Source: Terrirubrum flagellatum (lineage in GTDB: Bacteria; Pseudomonadota; Alphaproteobacteria; Rhizobiales; Beijerinckiaceae). Taken from it: a stretch of DNA of 64,000 bases. This document shows, piece after piece, positions 33,944 through 42,771 of the stretch. The DNA lies in contig NZ_CP091852.1 of the NCBI RefSeq assembly GCF_022059845.1, positions 186,001-250,000 on the forward strand, in the 5' to 3' direction. Every line of letters starts with the position of its first letter. Position 1 is the stretch's first letter. Under the pieces are notes generated by a model, which saw only the letters and a program-made list of their open reading frames with translations, did no database searches and had not been told where the DNA came from. The translations under genes were made by a program, and so were the position numbers.

Positions 33944-34795
33944 CTATCGCAATGGCCGCCAGACGAACCCACCTTCGCTGCGAGCTTCAACGTGGCCGAA
34001 GCCCGCGTCCTCAGGGAAGTGACCGGCCGCGATGAGCGCATTCGTGCCCGAGGCCCATTGCGCCAGACGCATGCGCGAACTGACAGCCGCCTCGGGATCG
34101 TGGTCGGCCCTGTGGCTCCAGTCCAGCCGCTCGATCTGGGCGGGGCTGTGCCAGGAGTCGCCAGCGATAACGAGAGGCGCATCGCCGCCTTCAAGCATCA
34201 CGGCGGAGTGGCCGGCTGTATGGCCAGGCAGCAGGCGGTAGGCGAGGGGGATGGCGCCGGGCGCGCGCTCGCCGTCGCCACGCTCATCGACGAGGCCGCG
34301 CGCAAGCAATGGCGCGATATGTCGTTCGAAGGCGGCGACATGGTGCGGCAGGGCCGCCTCCGCGCCGCGGCTTTTCCAATGCGCGAGTTCGGCCTTGGGA
34401 ATGACGTAGCGCGCATTGGGAAAGCAGGGTTGTCCGTCGCGGCTCGCCCAGCCGACATGATCGAGATGGAGATGCGTGAACATCACGCAGCTCACCATGT
34501 CGGGCGTCAGCGATGCGGCCGACAGCTCCTGATCGAGGCGGCCGCGCAGCCCGTTGAAATAGGCGCTGGGCTCAGGCCCGAGACCGGCGTCGATCAACGC
34601 AACTGTTCCTTCACTGACGATCGCGTGGGCGCTGAAATTCGTATGGAACAGCCCGTCCGGCGCCCAGCGCCTGCGCGCCGTCGCGTCGATTTCGGCTGCA
34701 TGCGCCGCGAAGGCGTAAGCCCAGTCGGCCGGCGGCGGCGATGCGTCGATCAGCCGGAACACCGTGGCGTTCTTCAATTCCACGCGCTTCATCAC
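33944..34795 (-). CDS. Metallo-beta-lactamase fold hydrolase
   Basis: A 283-residue protein with the metal motif THLHLDHVGW (HxHxDH) near residue 108, a later metal His in LLPGHTAGHS, an Asp in VIAGDSW, and a late His in AAGHFPED. Two metal ions are expected. The family includes lactonases and other hydrolases that act on bulky substrates. It is transcribed toward the transporter permeases and is divergent from the binding-protein gene, with only about 74 bases between starts. A role in opening a lactone or amide of the imported compound is a reasonable guess. Starts at 34795 or 34792. Confidence 0.85.
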   Translation of the reverse strand: MMKRVELKNATVFRLIDASPPPADWAYAFAAHAAEIDATARRRWAPDGLFHTNFSAHAIVSEGTVALIDAGLGPEPSAYFNGLRGRLDQELSAASLTPDMVSCVMFTHLHLDHVGWASRDGQPCFPNARYVIPKAELAHWKSRGAEAALPHHVAAFERHIAPLLARGLVDERGDGERAPGAIPLAYRLLPGHTAGHSAVMLEGGDAPLVIAGDSWHSPAQIERLDWSHRADHDPEAAVSSRMRLAQWASGTNALIAAGHFPEDAGFGHVEARSEGGFVWRPLR

Positions 34796-34869
34796 ATCAT
34801 TCCGCAGTCCCGCGACGGCGCGAAGCGCTCCGGTCGCCTGTCATCAGCCAAAGCATAAGGGAGAAGGTT

Positions 34870-36156
34870 ATGGCTAAAGATAGCACGTCAATAAAGCTCA
34901 GTCGCCGCGCTTTCGCTGCTGGCGCGACCGCCGCAGGTTTCACTGTCGCCGCGCCGTCTGTGCTGCGCGCGCAGGCCGTCGAAATCGAATATTGGCAGTA
35001 TTTCTTCAAGGAACGCGTCGAGGCGATGGACGAGCTGATCAAGCAGTTCCAGGCGGCCAATCCCGGCGTCACCGTCAAGCACACGCATTTCCCCTATGCG
35101 CAGTATCGCACCAAGACGGCGGCGGCGGTTCCCGCGGGCGAGGGGCCGACCGTGCTGCAGCTTTTCTTCGGCTGGATGCGCGAATATGCGAAGGCGAAGC
35201 TCATTCAGCCCCTGCCTTCGGACATGTTCAAGACGGCTGATGTCGATCGCGAATATTTCGACGTGGTCAAGATGATGAAGAATTCCGAGGGCTATTGGGC
35301 GCTGCCGACCGCGGTGCGCAGCCTCGGCATGTTCTACAACAAGCGCCTCATGAAGGAGGCCAATCTCGGCGAGAAGCCGGCCGGCACGCTCGATGATTAT
35401 GTGAAATATGCGCTGGCGACGGCGAAGCGCGATGGCGGCGGCAACCTCACGCAGGCTGGCGCGACGATCGGCGTGCCGGGTCAGGATTATCACTGGTGGC
35501 GCGAGGTGCTGATCCGCCAGCATGGCGCGAAGCCCTACACCGACGATTTTCGCAAGGTGACCTACGACAATGACGCGGGCGCGTCGGCGATCGCCTGGTA
35601 CACTGATCTCCAGCGCAAGCATAAGGTGGCGCAGGCTGGCTTCCTCTCGGAGGGACAGGCTGCGTTCCGCGCCGGCCGCGCCGCGCAGCATATCGACGGC
35701 TCATTCCGCCTCGGCACCTTCCGCGCCGCGCGCGGATTTGAATGGGGCGTCGCGGAATTGCCGACGCACAAGGGCGTCGCGGGCAATTATTCGTCCTATT
35801 GGGTGAATGGCCTCGCGGCGAACGCCACCGGCGCGAAGAAAGAGGCGGCGCTGAAATTCCTCGCCTTCGTCACCAGCGACGCGGCGATGCAGCTCTGGTT
35901 CGACAAGACGGGCGAACTGCCGGCGAAGAAGGCTTCCGCTCTCACGCCGAAGAACCTGTCCGATCCGCTCAGCGGCCCGATGCTGTCGGGCCTCAACGTC
36001 GCTTTCACCACCGACTTCGTCTCGGAGGAAGCGCAGGGCCAGCTCTTCCAGGATATGCTCGACCGCATCCTCCTGCAGAATCAGGATCCGCTGGCCGCCG
36101 TGAAGCAGATGGCGGAAGCCGAGCAGAAGATGATCGACGATCACTACAAGGCGTGA
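34870..36156 (+). CDS. Carbohydrate-type ABC transporter substrate-binding protein with Tat-like signal
   Basis: A 428-residue periplasmic binding protein (SBP_bac_1/UgpB-like). The N-terminus has SRRAFAAGATAAGF, a twin-arginine export motif, followed by a hydrophobic stretch and AQA as the cleavage site at about residue 37. The mature protein begins VEIEYWQYFFKERVEAMDEL, typical of sugar/opine binders. The ATG at 34870 follows GAGAAGG. It is on the strand opposite to the rest of its transporter, sharing a short divergent promoter region with the hydrolase gene. It ends at the hairpin at 36167-36194. Confidence 0.92.
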   Translation: MAKDSTSIKLSRRAFAAGATAAGFTVAAPSVLRAQAVEIEYWQYFFKERVEAMDELIKQFQAANPGVTVKHTHFPYAQYRTKTAAAVPAGEGPTVLQLFFGWMREYAKAKLIQPLPSDMFKTADVDREYFDVVKMMKNSEGYWALPTAVRSLGMFYNKRLMKEANLGEKPAGTLDDYVKYALATAKRDGGGNLTQAGATIGVPGQDYHWWREVLIRQHGAKPYTDDFRKVTYDNDAGASAIAWYTDLQRKHKVAQAGFLSEGQAAFRAGRAAQHIDGSFRLGTFRAARGFEWGVAELPTHKGVAGNYSSYWVNGLAANATGAKKEAALKFLAFVTSDAAMQLWFDKTGELPAKKASALTPKNLSDPLSGPMLSGLNVAFTTDFVSEEAQGQLFQDMLDRILLQNQDPLAAVKQMAEAEQKMIDDHYKA

Positions 36157-36166
36157 GAAAAGAAAG

Positions 36167-36194
36167 CCGCCGCCTCAGGGTGCTGAGGCGGCGG
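36167..36194. terminator. Bidirectional hairpin terminator
   Basis: A perfect 11-base stem, CCGCCGCCTCA (36167-36177) and TGAGGCGGCGG (36184-36194), with a six-base loop. It starts ten bases after the binding-protein stop. The plus-strand 3' side is C-rich (TCCCCCC), but on the minus strand the stem is followed by a T-rich run (CTTTCTTTTC). It should therefore terminate the minus-strand EamA transcript well and the binding-protein transcript less well. Confidence 0.7.
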
Positions 36195-36405
36195 TCCCCC
36201 CACGCTCGGTAAAGAGGTCCCCAGACCGGAACGTGAGCGTCCCTTTAACCGAACGCGACAGGCGTCGGAATCCGTACCACCACGTAGGATCCGGCCCGCG
36301 CTGCGTCAGCAAATATGATCCCGCCGCCCGCCGGAAACGCGTGCGGAAGTTCCATAAGGCAGGTTATGCGAATATGGCGGCCGGCTCGGCTGAAATGCGA
36401 ACCGA

Positions 36406-37275
36406 TCAGGCGAAACGTCGCGCGAATGCGACGCAGACGACAATGAGGCCCGTCGCGGCGATCATGGTCCACGCGACAGGCTCATGGAGCAGCAGGCCGG
36501 CGAGCGCGAGACCAAAAAACGGCTGCAGCAATTGCAACTGGCCGACGCTGGCGATGCCGCCAATCGCAAGACCGCGATACCAGAACACAAAGCCGACGAG
36601 CATGCTGAAGATCGAGACATAGGCCAGCCCGATCCATGCGGGAGAGCCGATCCCCTGCCATGAGGGCGGGAATGTCGCGATCGTCAGAAGCAGCATCAGC
36701 GGCGATGCAAGAACCAGCGCCCAGGAAATCACCTGCCAGCCGCCGAGTCGTCGTGAAAGCTTGGCGCCTTCGGCGTAGCCGAGCCCGCAGAGAATAATGG
36801 CGGCGATCATCAGGAGATCGCCCGTGATCGACGTGACGCCATCGTTGGAAAGCGCGAAGGCCGCGACCGTCGCGCTGCCAAGACTCGAAAACAGCCAGAA
36901 CAATGGTTTCGGCCGCTCTCCGCCACGAATGACGGCGAAGATCGCGGTGGCGAGCGGCAGGAGGCCGACGAAGACGATCGAATGCGCCGAGGTGATGTGC
37001 TGAAGGGCGAGCGCCGTCAGCAACGGAAATCCGATCACCACCCCGATCGCGACGATAGCGAGGGATGCGAGATCGCTGCGGTCGGGCCGCGCCTGTCGAA
37101 ACAGCGCAAGCAGCGCGACTCCGAGAAGCGCAGCGATGAAGGCGCGCGCCGATGTCAGGAACAGGGGCGAAAATCCGGCGACCGCGACGCGCGTCGCCGG
37201 CAGCGAGCCGCTGAAGATGATGACGCCGAGCAGGCCGTTGCCCCATCCGTCGACCGACAGCTTCACATCATTCAT
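36406..37275 (-). CDS. EamA/DMT-superfamily exporter
   Basis: A 289-residue inner membrane protein with about ten hydrophobic segments in two EamA repeats (first from about residue 10, second from about residue 150). Family members export amino acids, sugars or metabolites. The start is 37275 (MNDVKLSVDGWGN) because the longer in-frame frame to 37533 overlaps the regulator gene on the other strand. It is divergent from a MocR-type regulator with a palindrome between (37353-37380), so that regulator very probably controls it. Confidence 0.88.
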   Translation of the reverse strand: MNDVKLSVDGWGNGLLGVIIFSGSLPATRVAVAGFSPLFLTSARAFIAALLGVALLALFRQARPDRSDLASLAIVAIGVVIGFPLLTALALQHITSAHSIVFVGLLPLATAIFAVIRGGERPKPLFWLFSSLGSATVAAFALSNDGVTSITGDLLMIAAIILCGLGYAEGAKLSRRLGGWQVISWALVLASPLMLLLTIATFPPSWQGIGSPAWIGLAYVSIFSMLVGFVFWYRGLAIGGIASVGQLQLLQPFFGLALAGLLLHEPVAWTMIAATGLIVVCVAFARRFA

Positions 37276-37352
37276 CGCGCCTCGCTTTCCGCCTGTAGGG
37301 ATAGCGGGCGGCGCGTAGCCAAGGCAGCCACGGATCAATACAATTACGCCAT

Positions 37353-37380
37353 ACTGTATGGGCCAAGAAAGCCATACAGT
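37353..37380. promoter_or_regulatory. Palindromic operator between the exporter and the MocR regulator
   Basis: A perfect nine-base inverted repeat, ACTGTATGG (37353-37361) and CCATACAGT (37372-37380), with a ten-base spacer. It lies in the 121-base divergent gap, 17 bases before the regulator start. MocR/GntR proteins bind paired ATACAG/CTGTAT-type sites, so this is the likely operator for both genes. Confidence 0.7.
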
Positions 37381-37396
37381 TTGAGGCGTAGGGTTG

Positions 37397-38803
37397 ATGG
37401 ACCAGAGCGGCAGGGCGACCGGCAACGTCATGAATGCGATCCGCGCCAGGATCGCGAGTCGCGCGCTCGCCGCGGACGATCGGCTGCCTTCGATCCGCCA
37501 ATTCGCCATCGCCATGGGCGTTTCGCCCTCCACTGTGGTGGACGCCTATGATCGCCTCGTGGCTGAAGGTTTGATCCGGGCGCGGCGCGGCTCCGGCTTC
37601 TATGTGTCGGCGATGGCCTTGCCGCCGCTCGCGCTGGCGGAAGATCGGCCGCCGCTGGATCGTGCTGTCGATCCGCTCTGGGTGTCGCGCGAGTCGCTCG
37701 ACGCCGACGCATCGACTCTGAAACCTGGTTGCGGCTGGCTCCCGGCGAACTGGATGCCGACCGATGCGCTGCGCCGCGCCGCCCGCGCTCTCGCTCGCGC
37801 TGATGACGCCGTGTTGACCGACTATGGCGGCACGCGTGGTGCAACTTCGCTTCGCCGCGTTTTGATGGCGCGCTTCGTCGAGGAAGGAATCGAGACGTCG
37901 TCCGCCCAACTCATGCTGACGAGTTCGGGCACGCAAGCAGTCGACCTCATCTGCCGTTTCCTGCTGCGCCCCGGCGACACCGTGCTTGTCGACGATCCCT
38001 GCTATTTCAATTTCAGAGCCCTGCTCCGCGCCCATCAGGTGAAGATCGTCAGCGCGCCCTACACGCCGTCGGGCCCCGACATCGCGGCTTTCGAGGCCGT
38101 TCTCGCCGCCGAGCGGCCGCGCCTTTATGTCACCAATTCGGCGCTTCACAATCCGACAGGCGCAACGCTCTCGGCGCATGCCGCGCATCGCGTGCTGAAC
38201 GCGGCGGCGGCTCATGACCTCATCATTGTCGAGGATGACATCTTCGGCGATTTCGAACCGGAGCCTTCGCCGCGGCTGGCCGCGCTCGATGGCCTCCACC
38301 GCGTCATCCGCATCGGCAGCTTTTCAAAGACGCTGTCCGGCTCGGCGCGCTGCGGCTATATCGCCGCACGGCCGGACTGGATCGAGGATCTCGTCAACCT
38401 TCAGGTCGCGACCAATTTCGGTGGGCCGAGCCCGATCGCCACCGAGCTGATCGCAAATGTTCTCTCAAGCGGCGGCTATCGCAAGCATATGGAGGAGCTG
38501 CGTAGGCGCCTCGCTCGCGCGCAACGCCTGACGATCGAGAAACTGCAGCGCGTCGGAATCGAACCCTGGCTCAGGCCGCGCGGCGGCTTCAACCTCTGGT
38601 GCCGCCTTCCCGAAGGCGCCGACTCCGCAGCAGTCGCGCGCCGCGCGCGGACCGAGAACGTCGTGCTCGCGCCGGGCAACGTCTACAGCGCGTCGCAATC
38701 CGCAGCGGAGTTCATGCGCTTCAACGTGGCGCAATGCGGCGATCCGAAATTGTTCGCTATTCTCGCGCGCGCGATCGAGCATTCCAGACGCGCATCCCTC
38801 TGA
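37397..38803 (+). CDS. MocR-type transcriptional regulator (GntR helix-turn-helix plus aminotransferase-like domain)
   Basis: A 468-residue fusion. The N-terminal winged helix is at about residues 10-70 (LPSIRQFAIAMGVSPSTVVDAYDRL), followed by a fold-type I aminotransferase domain. The PLP Lys is in IGSFSKTLSGS, with the PLP-contacting segment VEDDIFGDF upstream. MocR proteins use PLP as an effector for regulation of vitamin B6, GABA or taurine genes. The start is the ATG at 37397; a TTG at 37394 is also possible. The divergent exporter and the inverted repeat at 37353 suggest that it controls efflux of an amino compound. Confidence 0.9.
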   Translation: MDQSGRATGNVMNAIRARIASRALAADDRLPSIRQFAIAMGVSPSTVVDAYDRLVAEGLIRARRGSGFYVSAMALPPLALAEDRPPLDRAVDPLWVSRESLDADASTLKPGCGWLPANWMPTDALRRAARALARADDAVLTDYGGTRGATSLRRVLMARFVEEGIETSSAQLMLTSSGTQAVDLICRFLLRPGDTVLVDDPCYFNFRALLRAHQVKIVSAPYTPSGPDIAAFEAVLAAERPRLYVTNSALHNPTGATLSAHAAHRVLNAAAAHDLIIVEDDIFGDFEPEPSPRLAALDGLHRVIRIGSFSKTLSGSARCGYIAARPDWIEDLVNLQVATNFGGPSPIATELIANVLSSGGYRKHMEELRRRLARAQRLTIEKLQRVGIEPWLRPRGGFNLWCRLPEGADSAAVARRARTENVVLAPGNVYSASQSAAEFMRFNVAQCGDPKLFAILARAIEHSRRASL

Positions 38804-38832
38804 TCATGTCGTCGTTGGATTGCGCGCACGCG

Positions 38833-41427
38833 CTATTCAGCAGCGACGATCTGCTCCTCCAGCGCCTTCGAGGCCGCCTGCATGCGCGAACTCACGCCCA
38901 TCTTGGACAGGATGGAGGAGACGTGATGATCAACCGTCTTCGGCGAGATGCGCAGCGCGTCCGCGATCTGCATGTTCGTCATGCCCGGTTGAAGCAGGCC
39001 GAGGATTTGAAGTTCGCGCTGCGTGAGACTGTGCGGGCTCCCGCGATTGACGCTGCGCGGGCCGCGCGGAATTCGCTGGACGCCATCGCCCCGCATCCGC
39101 CTGCGCAAATTCGCAGCGGCAGGCTCCGCTCCCAGCCGGTCGAAAATATCAAGCGCTGCGAATTTTGCTCTGGAATCTCCCTCCGACAGCGCGCGCGCAT
39201 GCTCATACGGGCAGCCCATCCGCTCCCATGCTTTCGCGGCTTCGCGCCATTCGCCCCTGATCTGCAGGGCGAACGGAGCGGCGCAGCAGGCCGGGGGCTT
39301 GACCGCCCTCCCCGCCTTCCAGAGCCAGTAGGCAAGCTCTCCGACATGCCAGGATTGCTGGCGAGCTTCTGCGAGATCGTAGATTGAACGCGCCTCCTCG
39401 ATCGCCTGCGCGTCGTCGCCGGCGAACCAGGCGGCCTCGGCGCGCGCGGACCTCGCTGGCGCAAGCCGCTGCAAGCTGTTGCTCTGTGATGCGAGTTCAA
39501 GCGCCGCGTTGAGCGCGCTTGCGGCGCCCGGCGCTCCCTGCCGCGACCAGATGCGTCCGAGCGCGATCCAGGCGACGATCCTGCTGATCGTGGCGCTTGG
39601 CCGCTGCACGACGGATTCCGCGAGTTCGGCCGCCTCCCGCCAGCGCCCCTGATAGAAGCGGACCAGCGCGAGCCACGCGGTCTGATAATGCGTGGCGTGA
39701 TCGAGATCGCGATCATTCGCATATTTGAGACCGTCCAGCAGATGCCGCTCGGCCTCCTCGAACTGATATTGTTCGCCGTAACTCGCGCCAAGATTGGAAT
39801 AGATGATGCCGACGAGCGCATCGAGCCCTTCGGATTTCGCGAGTCGCATGCTGCTGTCGAGATGCGCCCGGCCGCGCGCGTCGCCGCCGACAAGAAGGGC
39901 TGATCCGACCACGAGTTCGGCGGCCGACACGGTTCTTGAGTCGTGAAACTGCGATGCGAGCGCAACCGCTTTCTCGCCCCAGCTCACCGCGGCCGGAATG
40001 TCCCGATCCATCATCCGGAGATGAGCCTGAATCTGGTAGGCCGATGCGAGTTGAGACCCGGCGGGAAGCTTCTCCAGCATCTCGATGGCGCGAAGGCTGG
40101 CCTGGTCCGCTTCCGCATTCCGGCCGCTGCGCGCCAGCGGCCACGCCGACGCCGCCAGCGTTTCGCCCGCGCGCAACATTTCTCCCTGTCGCAGCCAAAG
40201 TTCGACAGCTTCACGTCGCGCTTCATTCGCTTGGTCGAGCTCATCGATGATGGAGCTCTCCTCGGCGTAGGCGTTCAGCATCTCGGCCTTCGCCTCAGGC
40301 TCAAGCGAGTCCGTGGCGTCCAACACTTTCCGACAGAGCGCCGCCGCGGCCCGATGCGCGCCCGCTTTCGCAGACATTTGCGCCGCCGCGGTTCCGTAAG
40401 CGACGAGCGCATCGGCATCTCCGGCCTGATCGGCGAAGTAAGCCAGCCGCGAAAGGTCGCTCTGGCTCGAGCTTGTATTCGACAGGATGGCGAGCGCCTT
40501 GCGGTGATGCTCGCGCCGACGGCCGGGATCGAGGCTCGCAAGCACGGCGTCGCGTATCAGCTCGTGGCGGAACGAGACCTGGCGGCCGACGGATTCCGTC
40601 AGGCCGCGCGCTTCGCATTCGCAAATGTCTTCTGTCGCGGTTGCGATCGCCCGCTCAAGCAGCGCGAGATCCACGCGGCTCCCAAGCACCGCGGCCATTT
40701 CGAGCGCCTGTCGCGCGCCTGCGCTGAGGCGGGCGACGCGCGCCAGCACGGATTCATGCACCGTCGGCGGAAGCCCCTGCCCTTCGTGGCGAAGCAGTTC
40801 AGCGACATAAAAAGGATTTCCGGAGCTTTGGCGATGAATCAACTCGCAATCGCGCGACGCGTCGCCGGCAAGCTGCTTAACCGCGCGCAGCGACAATCGC
40901 TCAGGCCTTATTCGCACCGTGGTGCGACAGGCGGCGAAATCGCCAAGCAGAATTCGCAGCGGGCGGCTGCACCCCAGCTCATCATCTCTGTAGGTCAGGA
41001 TGAGCAGGATCGAGCATTGATCGATGCGACGACTGAGATATCGAATGAGATCGAGCGTCGCCTCGTCGGCCCAATGAATGTCCTCGAAAATGAGAATTGC
41101 GCCGGAGAGGGACCGAAGGATCGCCATGACCGAGGCGAAGATGGCTGATCGCGAAATATCCCGGGAAAGCTGATCGCGCAGCGCCTTGTCGAGCTGATCT
41201 GCGATGTCGTGGAGCGGCGCAAGCGGCGCGGGCGTGAACAGCGAGTCGCAATGCGCGCGTATGACGCGGCAGCGTTCACGCGCCTTCACGACAAAGTGAT
41301 CGATAAGCGACGTCTTGCCGATGCCGGCTTCGCCGCTCACGAGGATCGTCTGCCCGACGCCTCCGATCGCCGATTCAAGAGCGGCGCCCAGCGTCTTGAG
41401 CGAAATGTCACGTTCCAGCAGCGCCAT
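38833..41427 (-). CDS. LAL-type (large ATP-binding) LuxR-family regulator
   Basis: An 864-residue protein. The N-terminal AAA-like ATPase domain has Walker A GEAGIGKT at residues 32-39 and Walker B IFEDIHWADE near residue 113. A long helical TPR-like middle follows (about residues 330-760), and the C-terminal LuxR helix-turn-helix reads LTQRELQILGLL through TNMQIADALRISPKTVDHHV. These regulators bind an inducer and ATP to activate catabolic or stress genes. Target unknown. A palindrome TGTGCGC-TG-GCGCACA lies 117-132 bases upstream of the start and may be its site. It converges with the MocR gene, with stops 30 bases apart. Confidence 0.92.
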   Translation of the reverse strand: MALLERDISLKTLGAALESAIGGVGQTILVSGEAGIGKTSLIDHFVVKARERCRVIRAHCDSLFTPAPLAPLHDIADQLDKALRDQLSRDISRSAIFASVMAILRSLSGAILIFEDIHWADEATLDLIRYLSRRIDQCSILLILTYRDDELGCSRPLRILLGDFAACRTTVRIRPERLSLRAVKQLAGDASRDCELIHRQSSGNPFYVAELLRHEGQGLPPTVHESVLARVARLSAGARQALEMAAVLGSRVDLALLERAIATATEDICECEARGLTESVGRQVSFRHELIRDAVLASLDPGRRREHHRKALAILSNTSSSQSDLSRLAYFADQAGDADALVAYGTAAAQMSAKAGAHRAAAALCRKVLDATDSLEPEAKAEMLNAYAEESSIIDELDQANEARREAVELWLRQGEMLRAGETLAASAWPLARSGRNAEADQASLRAIEMLEKLPAGSQLASAYQIQAHLRMMDRDIPAAVSWGEKAVALASQFHDSRTVSAAELVVGSALLVGGDARGRAHLDSSMRLAKSEGLDALVGIIYSNLGASYGEQYQFEEAERHLLDGLKYANDRDLDHATHYQTAWLALVRFYQGRWREAAELAESVVQRPSATISRIVAWIALGRIWSRQGAPGAASALNAALELASQSNSLQRLAPARSARAEAAWFAGDDAQAIEEARSIYDLAEARQQSWHVGELAYWLWKAGRAVKPPACCAAPFALQIRGEWREAAKAWERMGCPYEHARALSEGDSRAKFAALDIFDRLGAEPAAANLRRRMRGDGVQRIPRGPRSVNRGSPHSLTQRELQILGLLQPGMTNMQIADALRISPKTVDHHVSSILSKMGVSSRMQAASKALEEQIVAAE

Positions 41428-41753
41428 TTTCGATTTTGAATTCCCGAGGTCGATGCGTCCGAGAATCGGAGCCCGAGACTCTTCCGCATCTGGCTTGCAT
41501 GACCCATCCCCACCTTCGATGGCGACGGCGTGAATGCGCGCATTGTGCGCTGGCGCACAGCGCTCGAACTCGCTGAACAGCGCGCGGGCGACCAGCGTGA
41601 TCGCGCCTCACATAAAATCAAGGGATTGGAGACGTCACGCGCGCGCTGAGGCGCAGAGATAGGGAACAGGGCGCGAAATATGGGGAGCCGCTCCCGATGC
41701 GCGCTGCATGCCCCATCATCAGGTTCGCCGATCTTGAAACAGAGCGAACCAAC
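41428..41753. other. Divergent intergenic region upstream of the LAL regulator and the GFA protein
   Basis: About 326 bases without a convincing gene. The clearest element is a 16-base palindrome (TGTGCGC at 41544-41550, TG, GCGCACA at 41553-41559). An AT-rich patch, CACATAAAATCAAGG, lies near 41612-41626. Promoters for both neighbours are expected here, but no strong pair of -35/-10 boxes was found. Confidence 0.5.
41544..41559. promoter_or_regulatory. 16-base palindrome TGTGCGC-TG-GCGCACA
   Basis: Perfect seven-base arms with a two-base centre, located 117-132 bases before the LAL regulator start. Its size fits a dimeric helix-turn-helix target, for example the LAL regulator itself. Confidence 0.45.
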
Positions 41754-42176
41754 ATGAACCATACAGGACGCTGCTTCTGCGGCGCAGTTGAAGTCGAAGT
41801 CGCTGGCGAGCCCGAAGCGATGGGCTATTGCCATTGCAGCTCGTGCCGATCCTGGTCAGGCGGCCCCGTCAACGCATTCAGCCTCTGGCGGCCCGAAGCC
41901 GTCAAGGTTGCGGCGGGCTCGGAATATCTGTCGACGTTCAAGAAAACCTTTCTTAGCGAACGGAAATATTGCGCGAAGTGCGGCGGTCATCTCATGACAA
42001 ATCATCCGCCGCTCGGATTGATCGACGTCTTCACCGCGACGATCCCGACGCTGGAGTTCAAGCCTTCGGTTCACGTCAACTATGCCGAGACCGTGCTGCC
42101 GATGCGCGACGGCTTACCGAAACTGAAGGATTTTCCGGCCGCCTTTGGCGGCTCCGGTGAAGAAGTGGCGGAATAA
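41754..42176 (+). CDS. GFA-family zinc protein (glutathione-dependent formaldehyde-activating domain)
   Basis: A 140-residue protein. Cysteine motifs are CFCG near residue 7, CHCSSC near residue 28 and CAKCGGH near residue 76. They form the two zinc sites of the GFA/CENP-V fold. The original family function (S-hydroxymethylglutathione formation) is doubtful for most members. The start is the ATG at 41754 (MNHTGRCFCGAVEV); an earlier in-frame ATG at 41697 adds 19 residues with no family similarity. It stands alone and is followed by two hairpins. Confidence 0.85.
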   Translation: MNHTGRCFCGAVEVEVAGEPEAMGYCHCSSCRSWSGGPVNAFSLWRPEAVKVAAGSEYLSTFKKTFLSERKYCAKCGGHLMTNHPPLGLIDVFTATIPTLEFKPSVHVNYAETVLPMRDGLPKLKDFPAAFGGSGEEVAE

Positions 42177-42185
42177 ATCCGTAGC

Positions 42186-42252
42186 GCGGCGCCCTCTCCC
42201 GGCGCCGCGAAAACTGGCGCGGCCGGCGATCATTCTCGTCCGGCCGCGCCTT
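42186..42252 (+). terminator. Tandem hairpins after the GFA gene
   Basis: Two adjacent stems follow the stop codon. The first is GCGGCGCC (42186-42193) with GGCGCCGC (42201-42208). The second is an 11-base stem, GGCGCGGCCGG (42216-42226) with CCGGCCGCGCC (42240-42250), followed only by TT. They could act as a terminator or as an mRNA 3'-end block. A clear T-run is missing. Confidence 0.5.
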
Positions 42253-42290
42253 CATCGCGAGGGGCTTGCACGCATCAGCAAGGATTGCAC

Positions 42291-42641
42291 ATGTTGAACT
42301 CGCGGACCCTTCCCGATCAAAGCTATCTCGCCCTGAAGATCTATTTCTTCAGTATCTTCGCCCTTGTTCTGTTCGCCGCCTACACGAAGGCGGCGAAGGA
42401 TATCCCGTCAGGAATGAGGAGTTGTCTCGCCCTTGATGTCTATGTCACGACGGCCATCGAGGATAACGGGGCGCGCGCGACGGCGAGCGCGACCGAACTT
42501 GCCGCCGCGGCGCTGAATCAATTGAAGGCCCGTGGCCTTTGCGATGCGGGCCGGTTTGACGAGGGGATCCGCATCTATCAGGCGATCGATCTTCCCGTCT
42601 GCGCGCGGGAAGGCTGCGCCTCTCCGCCGTCGCAGGACTAA
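42291..42641 (+). CDS. Hypothetical protein with one membrane segment
   Basis: A 116-residue protein with a single hydrophobic helix at about residues 12-32 (YLALKIYFFSIFALVLFAAY), then a soluble Ala-rich domain with four cysteines (two at the C-terminus in CAREGCASP). The rest is probably periplasmic. An AAGGA site precedes the ATG at 42291. No family recognised. The Cys pairs suggest disulfides. Confidence 0.6.
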   Translation: MLNSRTLPDQSYLALKIYFFSIFALVLFAAYTKAAKDIPSGMRSCLALDVYVTTAIEDNGARATASATELAAAALNQLKARGLCDAGRFDEGIRIYQAIDLPVCAREGCASPPSQD

Positions 42642-42771
42642 CTCTGAAACGCGTCAGGCCAACGCGCGTCCAGGGATCGCGACGGCGCCATGCTCAGGCG
42701 ACGCATTCGACATCATCTGGTTCGCTGCCGATATCACCCAAATCGCCCGGGAGCTTGTTTTGGTATCACCC

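Noticed and set aside
39943-41148. A 401-residue open frame on the plus strand opposite the LAL regulator
   Set aside because: It lies entirely antisense to a gene with clear ATPase and LuxR domains, and its Arg/His-rich composition is that expected from GC-rich shadow frames.
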